52,077 nt of DNA from Acidobacteriota bacterium (lineage in GTDB: Bacteria; Acidobacteriota; Terriglobia; Bryobacterales; Bryobacteraceae): assembly GCA_025350695.1 (NCBI GenBank), contig JANXXI010000125.1, forward strand, positions 1-52,077, in the 5' to 3' direction. How positions within the stretch are numbered: position 1 is the stretch's first letter; the number at the start of each line of letters is the position of its first letter. The notes beneath the pieces are model-generated. The model was not told the DNA's origin, made no database searches, and saw only the letters and a list, made by a program, of their open reading frames with translations. Shown one piece after another: positions 25,692 through 34,355 of this stretch. A program made the position numbers and the translations under genes.

Positions 25692-26172
25692 GGCCCAGGC
25701 CACGGCCCGCGGCCGTAAGCCCATCGCCAGTCAGCCGGAACACAGTCCACTCGTCCATGGGCTTCGCGCCAAGCGACTTATAAAACTGGATTGCTGGCTC
25801 GTTCCAGTCGAGAACGCTCCATTCCACGCGACCGTATCCACGCGCCACCGCCAGCTGCGCCAGACGCAGCAACAGTCCCTTGCCAATGCCACGGCCGCGA
25901 AACTCAGGCTGCACGTAAAGGTCTTCCAAGTAAAACCCAGGCCGGCCAAGGAACGTGCTGAAGTTGTGAAAGAAAAGAGCAAAGCCGCGCGGCAAGCCAT
26001 CCCATTCCGCGATCAGAACCTCGGCCACGGGCTTTTCGCCAAATAGCCACTTCTCCAACAGCTCTGGAGTAGCAACAACTTCGTGCGAAAGTTTTTCGTA
26101 CGCGGCTAGACCTCGGATCAGTTCCAAAATCAGCGTAGTATCGCCACGCTCAGCCGCCCGAATGTTCAACAT
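25684..26172 (-). CDS. GNAT N-acetyltransferase (diamine acetyltransferase-like)
   Basis: A 162-residue acetyl-CoA-dependent acetyltransferase. The cofactor loop is VQPEFRGRGIGKGLL (the R/Q-x-x-G-x-G/A motif), preceded by FYLEDLYV and followed by RVEWSVLDWNEPAIQFYKSLGA. This layout is that of the spermidine/spermine (SAT-like) branch. The start ATG overlaps the stop of the ChbG-like gene by one base (TGATG), so it is the last gene of the mla-type operon. Substrate unproven; an amine produced by the upstream deacetylase would be a plausible guess only. Confidence 0.85.
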   Translation of the reverse strand: MLNIRAAERGDTTLILELIRGLAAYEKLSHEVVATPELLEKWLFGEKPVAEVLIAEWDGLPRGFALFFHNFSTFLGRPGFYLEDLYVQPEFRGRGIGKGLLLRLAQLAVARGYGRVEWSVLDWNEPAIQFYKSLGAKPMDEWTVFRLTGDGLTAAGRGLGPT

Positions 26173-26996
26173 CAGCGCCCCTCTCCCAGTGCAATACGAT
26201 TGAGTTGACGATAATTCACCAGCTGAATCCCGGCCATGGAAACTGCGTTGCGTACCACGGGAGAGACCAATGCCTGCAATTCCGCCGCACGGCTTGCTTT
26301 GAGTCGCGTCGGCGACGCCGCTAATTCGGCGGTAAACTTGCCCGGATGAGTCATCAACTCAGTCGATCCATCCGGTATGTGAGCCATCACGGCGGCCAGC
26401 GCAGCTTCGTTCAATTTGCCGGTAATCGCAAAACCCCAAAAATGATCGGTGTGGCGAATCCCATGCGCTTCAAAAGTGGGGCTCATCTGCACACGACTCA
26501 TAATGCGCCCTAGGGTTCGCTGCTTCAACTCTCCCGTCGATGCGGCGCCGAAGTCGATCGGCCGCCGAATCCACTGAATGCCAAAATTCTCCGCAATAGC
26601 GCAAACAGCTCGCAGCACAGGCGGTAGCAGATGCGTGTGCTTATGGGTGTCCAGATGTGTAGGTTCAACGCCGGCCGCTACAATCTTCCGCACTTGGGCC
26701 TCCAACTCATCGTAAATCGCAATCTTTCCGGCATACACTTGCGCCGTTAGTTGAGCAGTGGAGGAGGGCAATCGCCGCGCTGGATCCACTAGGGAATTTC
26801 CGCCGATCAGCGCCAAGTGGCAGCCGATGTCCAAGGTTGGAATTTCTCGGGCCAACCTGACAGCATCCTCAAATGCCGCGCCGTTCGCCATCAATGTAGT
26901 GGCCGTTAGAATGCCGTTGCGATGCGCTTCCACAATGCCTTCATTTACGTCCCGCGTGAAACCGAAATCGTCAGCGTTGATGACCAGGTATTTCAA
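26172..26996 (-). CDS. ChbG/YdjC-type carbohydrate deacetylase (HpnK-like)
   Basis: A 274-residue metal-dependent deacetylase. VINADDFGFTRDVNEGI holds the catalytic and metal-binding DD, IGCHLALIGG a metal histidine, and THLDTHKHTHLLPPV the HxH pair. ChbG acts on acetylated chitooligosaccharides; the HpnK branch occurs with hopanoid genes. The start is TTG. It lies 13 bases downstream of the mlaD-like gene and couples to the GNAT gene, so in this genome it travels with lipid transport. A glycolipid or hopanoid-sugar substrate is possible but inferred. Confidence 0.82.
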   Translation of the reverse strand: MKYLVINADDFGFTRDVNEGIVEAHRNGILTATTLMANGAAFEDAVRLAREIPTLDIGCHLALIGGNSLVDPARRLPSSTAQLTAQVYAGKIAIYDELEAQVRKIVAAGVEPTHLDTHKHTHLLPPVLRAVCAIAENFGIQWIRRPIDFGAASTGELKQRTLGRIMSRVQMSPTFEAHGIRHTDHFWGFAITGKLNEAALAAVMAHIPDGSTELMTHPGKFTAELAASPTRLKASRAAELQALVSPVVRNAVSMAGIQLVNYRQLNRIALGEGR

Positions 26997-27009
26997 GGAG
27001 CCGCAACCG

Positions 27010-28125
27010 TTAAAACAACTTCAGCTGAATGCTTAGGAACTTCTTCGGATTGGCGCGGAAATCCTTCATAAATGAATTCATTTCCTTCGCCGTGCCATTC
27101 AACGATTCGTAAAGCTGCGGATTCACCATCAGTTGACCAATTGTCCCCTGTCCGGCATTGATTTTATCCACTGTCGTATCAAGCTTCGCCAGCAAGTTGT
27201 TCATCCGCTTGCTCAGTTCGTCATCCTTCAGCAGCTTGCCCATCGTTCCCTTGCCCTGATTCAAATCTTCAGCCATTTTCTTCATTTCAAGAATCGTCTT
27301 CTTCGATTCATCGAATAGCGCTGGGTCCTTTAGAAACTTGCCTGCTGAGCCTTGGCCGGCCTCAACATCAGCCAGCATCTTATCCACCTTCGCAAGCGAA
27401 GCGCGGAAATCGTTATACAAGGTTTCGTCGTAAAGCACCTTGCCCACGGACCCCTTGCCCTCGGCGACGTAGCTCGTCATCTTTTGCACATCCACCACGG
27501 CGCTACGCGCATCCTTCACCGCGTTTCGCACGTCCGCCACCATGTTCACGGCTACGTTGTATAGTTCATCATCCACCAGCAACTTGCCGATGCTTCCCTG
27601 GCCAGACTCCACAATCCCCACAATCTTATCAATGCGCGTAGCGATCCCCTGCATGGATTGCAAGGTTGGATAGGCCGCATTCACCAAGTCCTGAAATTCG
27701 CGCGTATCCAAGCTAGGCAACTCAGATCCACTTACAATCGTCGCCCCCTGCTTGCCTTTCCGAATGTTGATGTACTTCGAACCCAACAAATTTTCCGCAC
27801 CCACCGCCGCTTGCGAATCGACAGGGATCGACTTCAGCATCCGATCGTCAATACCCATCGTCAGGCGCACAATTCGGTTCGGTTTGTTCTCGCCCGAAAG
27901 CTCAATCTTCTTCAGTTTGCCGATCTCAATCCCATTGAGGCGCACCGCTGACCCTTCGGTCATAGCGGCCGAATCGTCCATATATGTGTAAACAGGCACA
28001 TCCGACGCAAACAAGCTCTTGTTCCCAGTCAGCAGAAATACCATCATAAACAACAGCGTCAGCGCGACCATCGCGACAATACCAACCCGTAATTTGGCCC
28101 AGCTGACTTTTTCGGCGGAAGGCAT
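27010..28125 (-). CDS. MlaD-like MCE protein with a repeated tail
   Basis: Substrate-binding component of a phospholipid ABC transporter of the outer-membrane asymmetry (Mla) type. One N-terminal helix (RVGIVAMVALTLLFMMVFLLTG), then the MCE domain (about 40-130; GSAVRLNGIEIGKLKKIEL, VGAENLLGSKYINI). The C-terminal 200 residues carry five repeats of G-G-S/T-x-G-K-L-x-x-D-x-x-L-Y at about 175, 222, 256, 290 and 324, separated by predicted helices. The tail is far longer than in E. coli MlaD and probably forms a helical tube. It starts 6 bases after the ATPase gene. Confidence 0.88.
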   Translation of the reverse strand: MPSAEKVSWAKLRVGIVAMVALTLLFMMVFLLTGNKSLFASDVPVYTYMDDSAAMTEGSAVRLNGIEIGKLKKIELSGENKPNRIVRLTMGIDDRMLKSIPVDSQAAVGAENLLGSKYINIRKGKQGATIVSGSELPSLDTREFQDLVNAAYPTLQSMQGIATRIDKIVGIVESGQGSIGKLLVDDELYNVAVNMVADVRNAVKDARSAVVDVQKMTSYVAEGKGSVGKVLYDETLYNDFRASLAKVDKMLADVEAGQGSAGKFLKDPALFDESKKTILEMKKMAEDLNQGKGTMGKLLKDDELSKRMNNLLAKLDTTVDKINAGQGTIGQLMVNPQLYESLNGTAKEMNSFMKDFRANPKKFLSIQLKLF

Positions 28126-28131
28126 ATTGAA

Positions 28132-28953
28132 TCAAACCCTTTGCATAGTGAATTTGGAGATATAAGGATCGGTCGACTTGTCCAATTCCTCTTCGGTCCC
28201 CTCGAATACCAATCGCCCATCCTTCATCACGAAGAAACGGGTGTGTAACTTTTCCCTCTGTTCTGGTGACGCTTCCAGCACCTTATCAGTTTGCGGGTTG
28301 TAGCGGAAAGTTGCAAGCATATGCCCGTCCTGGAAGCGGTGCGTAACAATCATCGATGCCGTGTTTCGCAGTTCCCGCTCTTTGATTAGCAACGCAATAA
28401 TCCGGTTAGCTGTAATCGGATCCAGTCCCGCCGTGGGCGAATCGTACATTAGTAACTTCGGATGCGTTACCGTTGCCCTGGCAATTCCTACCCGCCGGCG
28501 CATTCCGCCCGAAAGCTCACTAGGGAATTTGTCCATCGTCTGCGGCAGCCCCACAAACTGCAAAACTTCCTCTACCCGCCGATGTACTTCCTCCGGCGCG
28601 ATCTCCACCAGCTTTTGATTCAGCATCGGGTAAGATACGTTTTCTTCAATCGTCATCGAGTCAAACAGCCCGCCCTCTTGAAACAGAATCCCCGCGCGCG
28701 CCCGCATCGCATACCACTCCTGTTCGCGGAGTTCCGTCACATCCCGTCCAAACAGAAGAATTCTCCCCGAAACCGGCCGCAATAGCCCTACCGCCAGCTT
28801 CAGAAGCACGGTCTTGCCCGCCCCCGCCGCGCCGAACAAGACGATGGTCTCGCCCGCCATCAGGTTGAACGAAACCCGGTCAAGCGCAGGCGCATCGTCG
28901 CCGTCAAAGTGCATCGACACGTTTTCAAACCGGAGAATGCATTCGTCTGCCAT
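28132..28953 (-). CDS. Mla-type ABC transporter ATPase
   Basis: MlaF-like ATPase of 273 residues that drives lipid movement between the membranes. Walker A GAAGAGKT (around 39), signature LSGGMRRRVGIARA and Walker B LLMYDSPTAGLDP. The D-S pair replaces the usual D-E at Walker B (MYDSPTAG, where MlaF-like proteins usually have DEP), so the catalytic glutamate appears to be replaced by serine. The rest is canonical, including the H-loop (MIVTHR). It follows the permease gene by 10 bases. Confidence 0.86.
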   Translation of the reverse strand: MADECILRFENVSMHFDGDDAPALDRVSFNLMAGETIVLFGAAGAGKTVLLKLAVGLLRPVSGRILLFGRDVTELREQEWYAMRARAGILFQEGGLFDSMTIEENVSYPMLNQKLVEIAPEEVHRRVEEVLQFVGLPQTMDKFPSELSGGMRRRVGIARATVTHPKLLMYDSPTAGLDPITANRIIALLIKERELRNTASMIVTHRFQDGHMLATFRYNPQTDKVLEASPEQREKLHTRFFVMKDGRLVFEGTEEELDKSTDPYISKFTMQRV

Positions 28954-28963
28954 CGTCGGTTCT

Positions 28964-29728
28964 CTAGGTGGCGATCCACAAAAATATGCGGGTCATCACA
29001 ATGTCAATCACAAAGATCCACACGCTAGCCACAACCACCGCCTGCGTTGTGGCGCGCCCCACACCCTGCGTCCCACCTGTAGTGCGCATACCAAAAAAAC
29101 AGCCCACCGAGGCGATGATATAGGCGAACACAAACGGCTTCAGCAGCCCCTGGCCCAGATCATTGAATTCCAACGACTGATAGGACGACATCCAATACTG
29201 TGCCCCCGTCGTGAGCCGCAGCAACGGCACGCCAACCATGTAGCCGCCAAACAGTCCGATAAAATCGGCCAGCACCGTGAGTAGCGGCAGCATGATGCAC
29301 AACGCAATCAATCGCGGTGTCACCAGCTTCTTAATAGGATCCGTGCCCAACGCCCGCATCGCGTCGATTTGCTCGGTAACTTTCATCGACCCCAGTTCGC
29401 TGGCGATGCCCGAAGCATTGCGTCCGGCTACTAAGAGCGCAGTCAGCACCGGCCCCAACTCACGCACCAACGTGATGGCCGTGATCTTACCCACCTCGCC
29501 CGACGCACCGTACTGCGCCAGCGCGCGCGACATCTGCAGCGCCATCACCGCGCCACTAAAAAAACCAATCAGAATAGTGATAGGAATAGAGCCCACGCCG
29601 ATGGTATCCATCTGCAGCAGAACATCCTGGCCATAGAACGGACGGCGGACAACGTTTTGAGTGGCCCTTCCGGCCAAGGCTAAATACTCTTGGAATGACA
29701 GCACCGGCGGCTTTAGAAAGTCGAACAA
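28964..29728 (-). CDS. Mla-type ABC transporter permease
   Basis: MlaE-family permease, 254 residues with about five membrane helices. Hallmarks are ITILIGFFSGAVMALQMSRAL, the coupling segment GRNASGIASELGSMKVTEQIDAM, ITLVRELGPVLTALLVAG and DIVMTRIFLW. It is first in the mla-type operon (permease, ATPase, MCE protein). The start is TTG at 29728, where the family's FLKP start fits. No clear Shine-Dalgarno or -10 box. Upstream lies a hairpin repeat shared with the divergent Uma2 gene. Confidence 0.9.
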   Translation of the reverse strand: MFDFLKPPVLSFQEYLALAGRATQNVVRRPFYGQDVLLQMDTIGVGSIPITILIGFFSGAVMALQMSRALAQYGASGEVGKITAITLVRELGPVLTALLVAGRNASGIASELGSMKVTEQIDAMRALGTDPIKKLVTPRLIALCIMLPLLTVLADFIGLFGGYMVGVPLLRLTTGAQYWMSSYQSLEFNDLGQGLLKPFVFAYIIASVGCFFGMRTTGGTQGVGRATTQAVVVASVWIFVIDIVMTRIFLWIAT

Positions 29729-29819
29729 TAGGAATGACCCTTGAATTTTGATGCTAACACGGTTGCGTCGTCTCTACACATTCTTGGCGCTCCTCCACTT
29801 TCACTGAATGCTAGTTCGC

Positions 29820-29870
29820 AAAGTGGGCAGACCTCGTCTGCGGTTGGCCCCCTGGCCAGCCTGTTCAGGT
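29820..29870 (+). repeat. Two-hairpin intergenic repeat, copy A
   Basis: GCAGAC (29827-29832) with GTCTGC (29836-29841), then GGTTGGCC (29842-29849) with GGCCAGCC (29854-29861), then TGTTCAGGTA. Sequence and order match copy B on the other strand. It sits in the 191-base gap between the divergent mlaE-like and Uma2 genes. Confidence 0.75.
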
Positions 29871-29907
29871 ATCGGAAACATCCCCAAACGCAACGATGCC
29901 CCCGTTG

Positions 29908-29913
29908 TACAAT
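29908..29913 (+). promoter_or_regulatory. -10 element TACAAT, leaderless start
   Basis: TACAAT ends 6 bases before the preferred ATG at 29920 of the Uma2 gene. No Shine-Dalgarno is present. Confidence 0.55.
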
Positions 29914-29919
29914 CAAGCC

Positions 29920-30486
29920 ATGGTAATGGTCGAGGAATCGTATCTCCCCCTCACCCTCTACGCGCCCGGGTTGACGGACGCGCGGTTTCAGGAATTCTGC
30001 GAGCAGTATGCGGACTACCGCCTTGAGTATTCGGCTGAAGGGGAGTTGATCATAATGCCGCCAACCGATCCACGCACCGGCGCACATAACGCAAGAATCA
30101 TTGAGGACATTTCCCACTGGTCAAGAGTCGACGGCCGCGGGATAGCGACCGACTCCAGTGCGGGCTTCATTCTCCCCAACGGCGCCCGTCTATCGCCCGC
30201 CGCCGCCTGGGTCTCTCTCTCGCAGTTCGCTCAACGGCATCCCTTTCCGGAATTCGTGATTGAACTGCTTTCCCCTACAGACCGTGCCAACGTGACGCAC
30301 AAGAAAATGCTGGAATGGATCGCAAACGGCGTGCAGCTTGCCTGGATGATCGACCCACGAGCACAGAGCGTTACCATTTATCGTCCAGGGCAACCACAGG
30401 TCTTCCTCAGCAGCCCCACGCAGGTAAAGGGCGAAGGCCCAGTCGAAGGCTTCGTCCTCGACCTGACCGCAATCTGGTCAATTTAA
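29920..30486 (+). CDS. Uma2-family PD-(D/E)XK endonuclease-like protein
   Basis: A 188-residue restriction-endonuclease-fold protein of the Uma2/DUF820 family, abundant in Cyanobacteria and Acidobacteria but functionally obscure. It has FCEQYADYRLEYSAEGELIIMPP, the catalytic strand FVIELLSPTDRANVTHKKMLEW (E...K) and GVQLAWMIDP. I chose the ATG at 29920, not 29896, because the family starts MVMVE-Y-P-TLYAP and a TACAAT box lies 6 bases ahead. No partner gene nearby. Confidence 0.85.
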   Translation: MVMVEESYLPLTLYAPGLTDARFQEFCEQYADYRLEYSAEGELIIMPPTDPRTGAHNARIIEDISHWSRVDGRGIATDSSAGFILPNGARLSPAAAWVSLSQFAQRHPFPEFVIELLSPTDRANVTHKKMLEWIANGVQLAWMIDPRAQSVTIYRPGQPQVFLSSPTQVKGEGPVEGFVLDLTAIWSI

Positions 30487-30696
30487 GACACCCTCGAACC
30501 TGATGGCTCTTCTATGTCTTTATTGTAAGGATTAAGCGGATTCTCAAGACTCGCATTCTTGTCGTCCCCACCAATCGAAAAACTCAATCTCCCCTGTTTC
30601 CTTCAACTTACTCTCTCCCCAACCGCAAATCCCTTGCGCCCATCCTGTACCTTTTAATCAGAGAGCGAATATCCGGCCGGACTACTCTCCAACCAA

Positions 30697-30720
30697 AAAC
30701 GCTCTACCTCGGTAGGGCGT
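30697..30720 (-). terminator. Hairpin, terminator-like on the minus strand
   Basis: AACGCTCTACC and GGTAGGGCGTT (one G-U pair) form a stem that on the minus strand is followed by a T run (GTTTTTGG). It lies in the 502-base gap 30487-30988, where I see no gene; no minus-strand gene reads into it, so its client is unclear. The rest of this gap holds only the multi-hairpin repeat at 30798-30852. Confidence 0.4.
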
Positions 30721-30797
30721 TCTCTGGTCGATCAGAGTTGCTGTTAAATTGCGCCCGTTCATGGCTGATAGCGTGGAAAAACTTGATTGATGGCCAT

Positions 30798-30852
30798 TGG
30801 TCGGGGGACCAGTGTCGTCAGCCTGCTAAAGGCAGGCAAGCCGCTTGGCGGC
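30798..30852 (+). repeat. Three consecutive small hairpins
   Basis: TGGTCGGGGGACCA (30798-30811), GCCTGCTAAAGGCAGGC (30821-30837) and GCCGCTTGGCGGC (30840-30852) lie in a row. The style and the GTCAGCCTGCT segment recall the two-hairpin family, but I would call it a diverged relative at best. It is about 140 bases upstream of the transporter start. Confidence 0.45.
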
Positions 30853-30973
30853 AGCTATTGAGTTGAAGCGCGAATCAGCCCTGCTGGCGCGAATATAAGA
30901 AATATGTACGACACCGCGCGCGGCACACGTGTCTTTATTTCCACAACCGGCGCAAGCCATGCCGCTTCGCTGT

Positions 30974-30979
30974 TACAAT
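30974..30979 (+). promoter_or_regulatory. -10 element TACAAT, leaderless or near-leaderless start
   Basis: TACAAT ends 9 bases before the ATG at 30989 of the OFA-family transporter. No Shine-Dalgarno is present. Confidence 0.55.
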
Positions 30980-30988
30980 CAGGCGGAT

Positions 30989-32227
30989 ATGCCAACGAAC
31001 CGGGTTGTTTACGCGGCTGCCGCGATCTTCATGCAAGTGTTGCTCGGAGTAATCTACTCCTGGTCCGTGTTTCGCGGACCGCTCGCCCAACTTCACGGTT
31101 GGAACCGGTCGGAAACCATCACGCCCTACCGCTATTCCATCCTCGCTTTCGCCGCCAGCATGATCATCGCCGGATTCTGGCAGGACCGCAAAGGGCCGCG
31201 TCTGGTGGCAACCGTCGGCGGCTTCCTCCTCGGCACCGGTTGCCTGCTGGCCGCCTTCATCGGCGATACGTTGAACGGACTTGTGCTGGCCTACGGTATC
31301 GTTGCCGGAGCCGGCGTCGGGTTCGCCTACGTCACGCCCATCGCCATGTGTATAAAATGGTTTCCCGATAAACGCGGCATGATCGTCGGCCTCGCAGTGA
31401 TGGGCTTCGGCATTGGCCCGCTGTTGTTTGGCCCGCTGCTCGAGTCGTTGATCGGCAAGGACCCGGCGCAATTAGGCCAAACCATTCCGCGTACGTTTAT
31501 GATTCTTGCCGCCATCTTCTATGTAGGAGTAATTGGGGCAGCCCAGTTATACAAAGTGCCGCCCGCTGGCTGGCGGCCTGAAGGCTGGACCCCACCCCCC
31601 GGCGGCGCCGCCGCGGTTGAAATTCCCGCCGCCGGCATGATTCGCACTTGGCAATTTTACGCTCTGTGGCTCGTTTACTTTTTGGGTACTTCGGTCGGTC
31701 TGACAATCATTGGCGAAGCCTCACCGCTATTGCAGGAGATGGCGAAGAAACACGCGGTCATGCAAGCCGGAGTCGCGCTCGGCGTGATGAGTATCTTCAA
31801 CGGCGTCGGACGGCTGGCTTGGGGCAGCGTCTCGGACAAGTTCGGCCGTAAAGTCGCTGTCTATGGAATGTGCGCCGTCTCCGTCATCGCATGCTTGGGG
31901 TTCTTGCGATCAGCGTCTGATTTCTACATGCTGCTGGGCGGACTCTGTTGCGGGGCCTTTGCTTACGGCGGGTATCTCGCCCTGATGCCCTCCTTCACTG
32001 CCGATTATTTTGGACCGAAAAACGTCGGGGCCAATTATGGCTTGCTGTTTTCTGCCTGGGGCTTATGCGGATTCTTAGTGCCCGGATACTTCGCCGGCAT
32101 CCTTGATCGCGCACGCCAGGCGGGCGATTTGGCCGCTGGCTATTCGGAAGTCTGGACCACTCTATCCGTGCTGGCGTTCGCCGGTTTGGGTATCACCTTG
32201 CTCCTTCGCCCGCCGGTTCATGAGTAA
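30989..32227 (+). CDS. MFS transporter, oxalate/formate antiporter (OFA) family
   Basis: A 412-residue inner-membrane transporter with 12 predicted helices. The OFA pattern VLLGVIYSWSVFRGPLAQL opens helix 1, ILAFAASMIIAGFWQDRKGPR is the helix 2-3 loop signature, and FNGVGRLAWGSVSDKFGRK the helix 8-9 counterpart. IKWFPDKRGMIVGLAVMGFGIGP is diagnostic for OFA. Known members carry oxalate, formate or other monocarboxylates; no oxalate enzymes are nearby, so the substrate is open. The longer frame from 30929 is rejected because the conserved start and the TACAAT box point to 30989. Its stop codon directly abuts the stop of the convergent gene. Confidence 0.86.
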   Translation: MPTNRVVYAAAAIFMQVLLGVIYSWSVFRGPLAQLHGWNRSETITPYRYSILAFAASMIIAGFWQDRKGPRLVATVGGFLLGTGCLLAAFIGDTLNGLVLAYGIVAGAGVGFAYVTPIAMCIKWFPDKRGMIVGLAVMGFGIGPLLFGPLLESLIGKDPAQLGQTIPRTFMILAAIFYVGVIGAAQLYKVPPAGWRPEGWTPPPGGAAAVEIPAAGMIRTWQFYALWLVYFLGTSVGLTIIGEASPLLQEMAKKHAVMQAGVALGVMSIFNGVGRLAWGSVSDKFGRKVAVYGMCAVSVIACLGFLRSASDFYMLLGGLCCGAFAYGGYLALMPSFTADYFGPKNVGANYGLLFSAWGLCGFLVPGYFAGILDRARQAGDLAAGYSEVWTTLSVLAFAGLGITLLLRPPVHE

Positions 32228-33670
32228 CTATTTCTCGCGCATGTCATAACACAACAATCGGGGCGTGTTCCCAGAGTTCTGCCCGATATACAAAAGGCCG
32301 TGGCTCAACACCGGCAGTGCCCACGTTTCCCGTGCGCCAAACAGCCAAGCCCGCGAAGCTTCCTTGTAGCCTTGCGGTGTTAGGTCCATCCAAAGCAAAT
32401 GACCCATTTCGCCCAACGCAAGAAATCGTCCCTCTACATGCAGCAGCGTTCCGCGATACGTGCTCATCAGCCGCTCCTGCATCTGGCCGTTCACGCTTAG
32501 TTTGTCCATCCATTCAGGTGTGACGCGCCAGACAATCTTTCCCGTTTTCGCCTCACAGCAAGCCAGCGAAGCATCCGGTTCATTGCGGCCGTCGAAGCCG
32601 TAGAGATACCCGTCCTTGTGGATCGGCGTTTGGAAATGCATCCCGAAGTCCGGCGAAGTCCACATCGTGCGAGCTTTGAAATCAGGGGTGATCTCAAGCA
32701 TCGCCCCGCCTGTTTTATAGCTGGCCGAGATAAATACGTTATTTCCGAAAATCACCGGGCACGAAGCGTTTACCGATTCGTAGCTCTTGCTGCGCCAAGG
32801 GAACGTGAAGTCGATCGCGCCTGTCGTTGGATCCAGCATAATCAGCCCACCCGTTGGCGGCTTACTTTCTCCGCCGGCTAAAACAAACACCCGCTTCTTT
32901 CCATGAACGATGGCTGGAATGGGCGAAGCGTAACTCGGTCCCCACTCATTACCAGAGCCCCATTTTAAGCGGCCCGTCATCTTATCGAAAGCCGCCACGG
33001 TCGGCCCGCCAGGCGCACCCACGTTGACAATCAACTGATCTCCATCCAGCAAGGGAGTGGAAGCCATGCCGAAAAAATCCTGCGGAATCTTGAACTCTTC
33101 TTGCAGATCTCGCTTCCACAGCACCTGGCCATTGGTAATGTCCAAGCAATGAAACTTGCCCTGAGCTCCCATCGTGTAGACGCGGTCCCCATCAATCACA
33201 GGGCTCGCCCGTGGCCCGTTGTTATAGCCGTAGCGATCTTCAAATTGCGTTTGAAATGTGTACTGCCAATATTTCTTGCCGCTCTCCGGATGCAAGCATT
33301 CGACTAATTCCAGGTTGCCCCGGCGATGGCAGAAAACAAGCTTGTCGCCGGCGATGGCGGGAGAACTGTAACCGGTGCCCTTGCTCATTTCCCAAACCAG
33401 CGGTGGGCCGGACGCAGTAAACTTCTTGAGGATTTTCGTCTCCGTTGAGTAAGCGTTGTGTGTCGGCCCAAGAAAGCTTATCCAGTCGTGAGTGACGGCG
33501 TCCTTCGATAACGATTTCGGCGCGTTGTGAAACTTCACGTCGGGGTTATCTTTGGCTTTGACCGGTTTACCAGATGGCTTGACAACGGAAGGTGGCGCGG
33601 GATCAACTGCTTTCTGAGCAAAGCCGGGCGCGGTCGCGAGGGTTGAAAAAAGGAAGCTACGTCGATTCAT
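32228..33670 (-). CDS. Exported PQQ-type beta-propeller protein
   Basis: A 480-residue exported propeller with a Tat-like signal (NRRSFLFSTLATAPGFAQ). Repeats such as GDKLVFCHRRGNLELVEC, GDRVYTMGAQGKFHCLD and KDGYLYGFDGRNEPDASLACCEAKTGKIVWRV are PQQ/BamB blades. No quinoprotein dehydrogenase active-site motif (such as a vicinal Cys pair with a catalytic Asp) is evident, so it may be structural or a scaffold. I chose the ATG at 33670 for the signal peptide. It abuts the transporter tail to tail with no gap. Confidence 0.82.
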   Translation of the reverse strand: MNRRSFLFSTLATAPGFAQKAVDPAPPSVVKPSGKPVKAKDNPDVKFHNAPKSLSKDAVTHDWISFLGPTHNAYSTETKILKKFTASGPPLVWEMSKGTGYSSPAIAGDKLVFCHRRGNLELVECLHPESGKKYWQYTFQTQFEDRYGYNNGPRASPVIDGDRVYTMGAQGKFHCLDITNGQVLWKRDLQEEFKIPQDFFGMASTPLLDGDQLIVNVGAPGGPTVAAFDKMTGRLKWGSGNEWGPSYASPIPAIVHGKKRVFVLAGGESKPPTGGLIMLDPTTGAIDFTFPWRSKSYESVNASCPVIFGNNVFISASYKTGGAMLEITPDFKARTMWTSPDFGMHFQTPIHKDGYLYGFDGRNEPDASLACCEAKTGKIVWRVTPEWMDKLSVNGQMQERLMSTYRGTLLHVEGRFLALGEMGHLLWMDLTPQGYKEASRAWLFGARETWALPVLSHGLLYIGQNSGNTPRLLCYDMREK

Positions 33671-33702
33671 TGGAGCAGTTGCTATTTTCTCACTTCTCAC
33701 GC

Positions 33703-34293
33703 TTATCGATGTGTGAACAATTCCATCGTTCGGAAATCATTTTCCAAAATGTACTGAGCCAAACCGGCATGAGTCAATAACGAGGCTTGCTCTTTTAGCA
33801 GTGCCGTCTCGCTCACCGCTAGCTCACGGCAATAACGATCCGCACGCAGTTTGTACGAATAGTCAACATAAGCCAGAGGCTTCGCAGCCGCCAGTTCCAT
33901 GAATACGTCCCAAAAACTCCGTCGCCGCAACAGCCGCCGCGTCGCCGCCGCTTCCTTAGGAATTTCAATCGGCACGCGCCCTTCAAGCAACTGCGCGCCA
34001 GTACATTTCGAAGCATCGAAAACCTTGTGCGGGTCAGAGCCCGGAAACCTGGCAAGCAGTTGCTCCGCTTCGGCAATTGAAATGGATAAGCCCTCCCAGC
34101 GCAAGCGTGTTGCCCCGCTGACGAAGCTGCCCCGCGCCAACACTTCCTGTAACAAGGCCGCATCCTTCCCGGTGAAACCCAGCATTCGTTCCACCAGTTC
34201 CGCCAACTCAATCGGTTCGACAAAGACTCGGGTCAAGGAAGACTCGCCCGCATCGGAACTGGACTTAACGGGAATTCGATCCGGCAACGGCAT
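33703..34293 (-). CDS. Hypothetical protein
   Basis: 196 residues, not recognised. No signal peptide or membrane helix. The middle is basic (ATRRLLRRRSFWDVFMELAA) and the rest mostly helical; there are no obvious catalytic motifs. It lies 32 bases upstream of the PQQ-type gene on the same strand, so the two may be co-transcribed, and divergent from the dienelactone hydrolase with a 74-base gap. Codon use matches its neighbours and the frame is open over its whole length, which supports a real gene. Confidence 0.6.
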   Translation of the reverse strand: MPLPDRIPVKSSSDAGESSLTRVFVEPIELAELVERMLGFTGKDAALLQEVLARGSFVSGATRLRWEGLSISIAEAEQLLARFPGSDPHKVFDASKCTGAQLLEGRVPIEIPKEAAATRRLLRRRSFWDVFMELAAAKPLAYVDYSYKLRADRYCRELAVSETALLKEQASLLTHAGLAQYILENDFRTMELFTHR

Positions 34294-34355
34294 TAATGTA
34301 AGTTTAACTTGTTAATTCTTTGATAGCATGGTTCCCGCATTGGTTCGAAAGCGAT

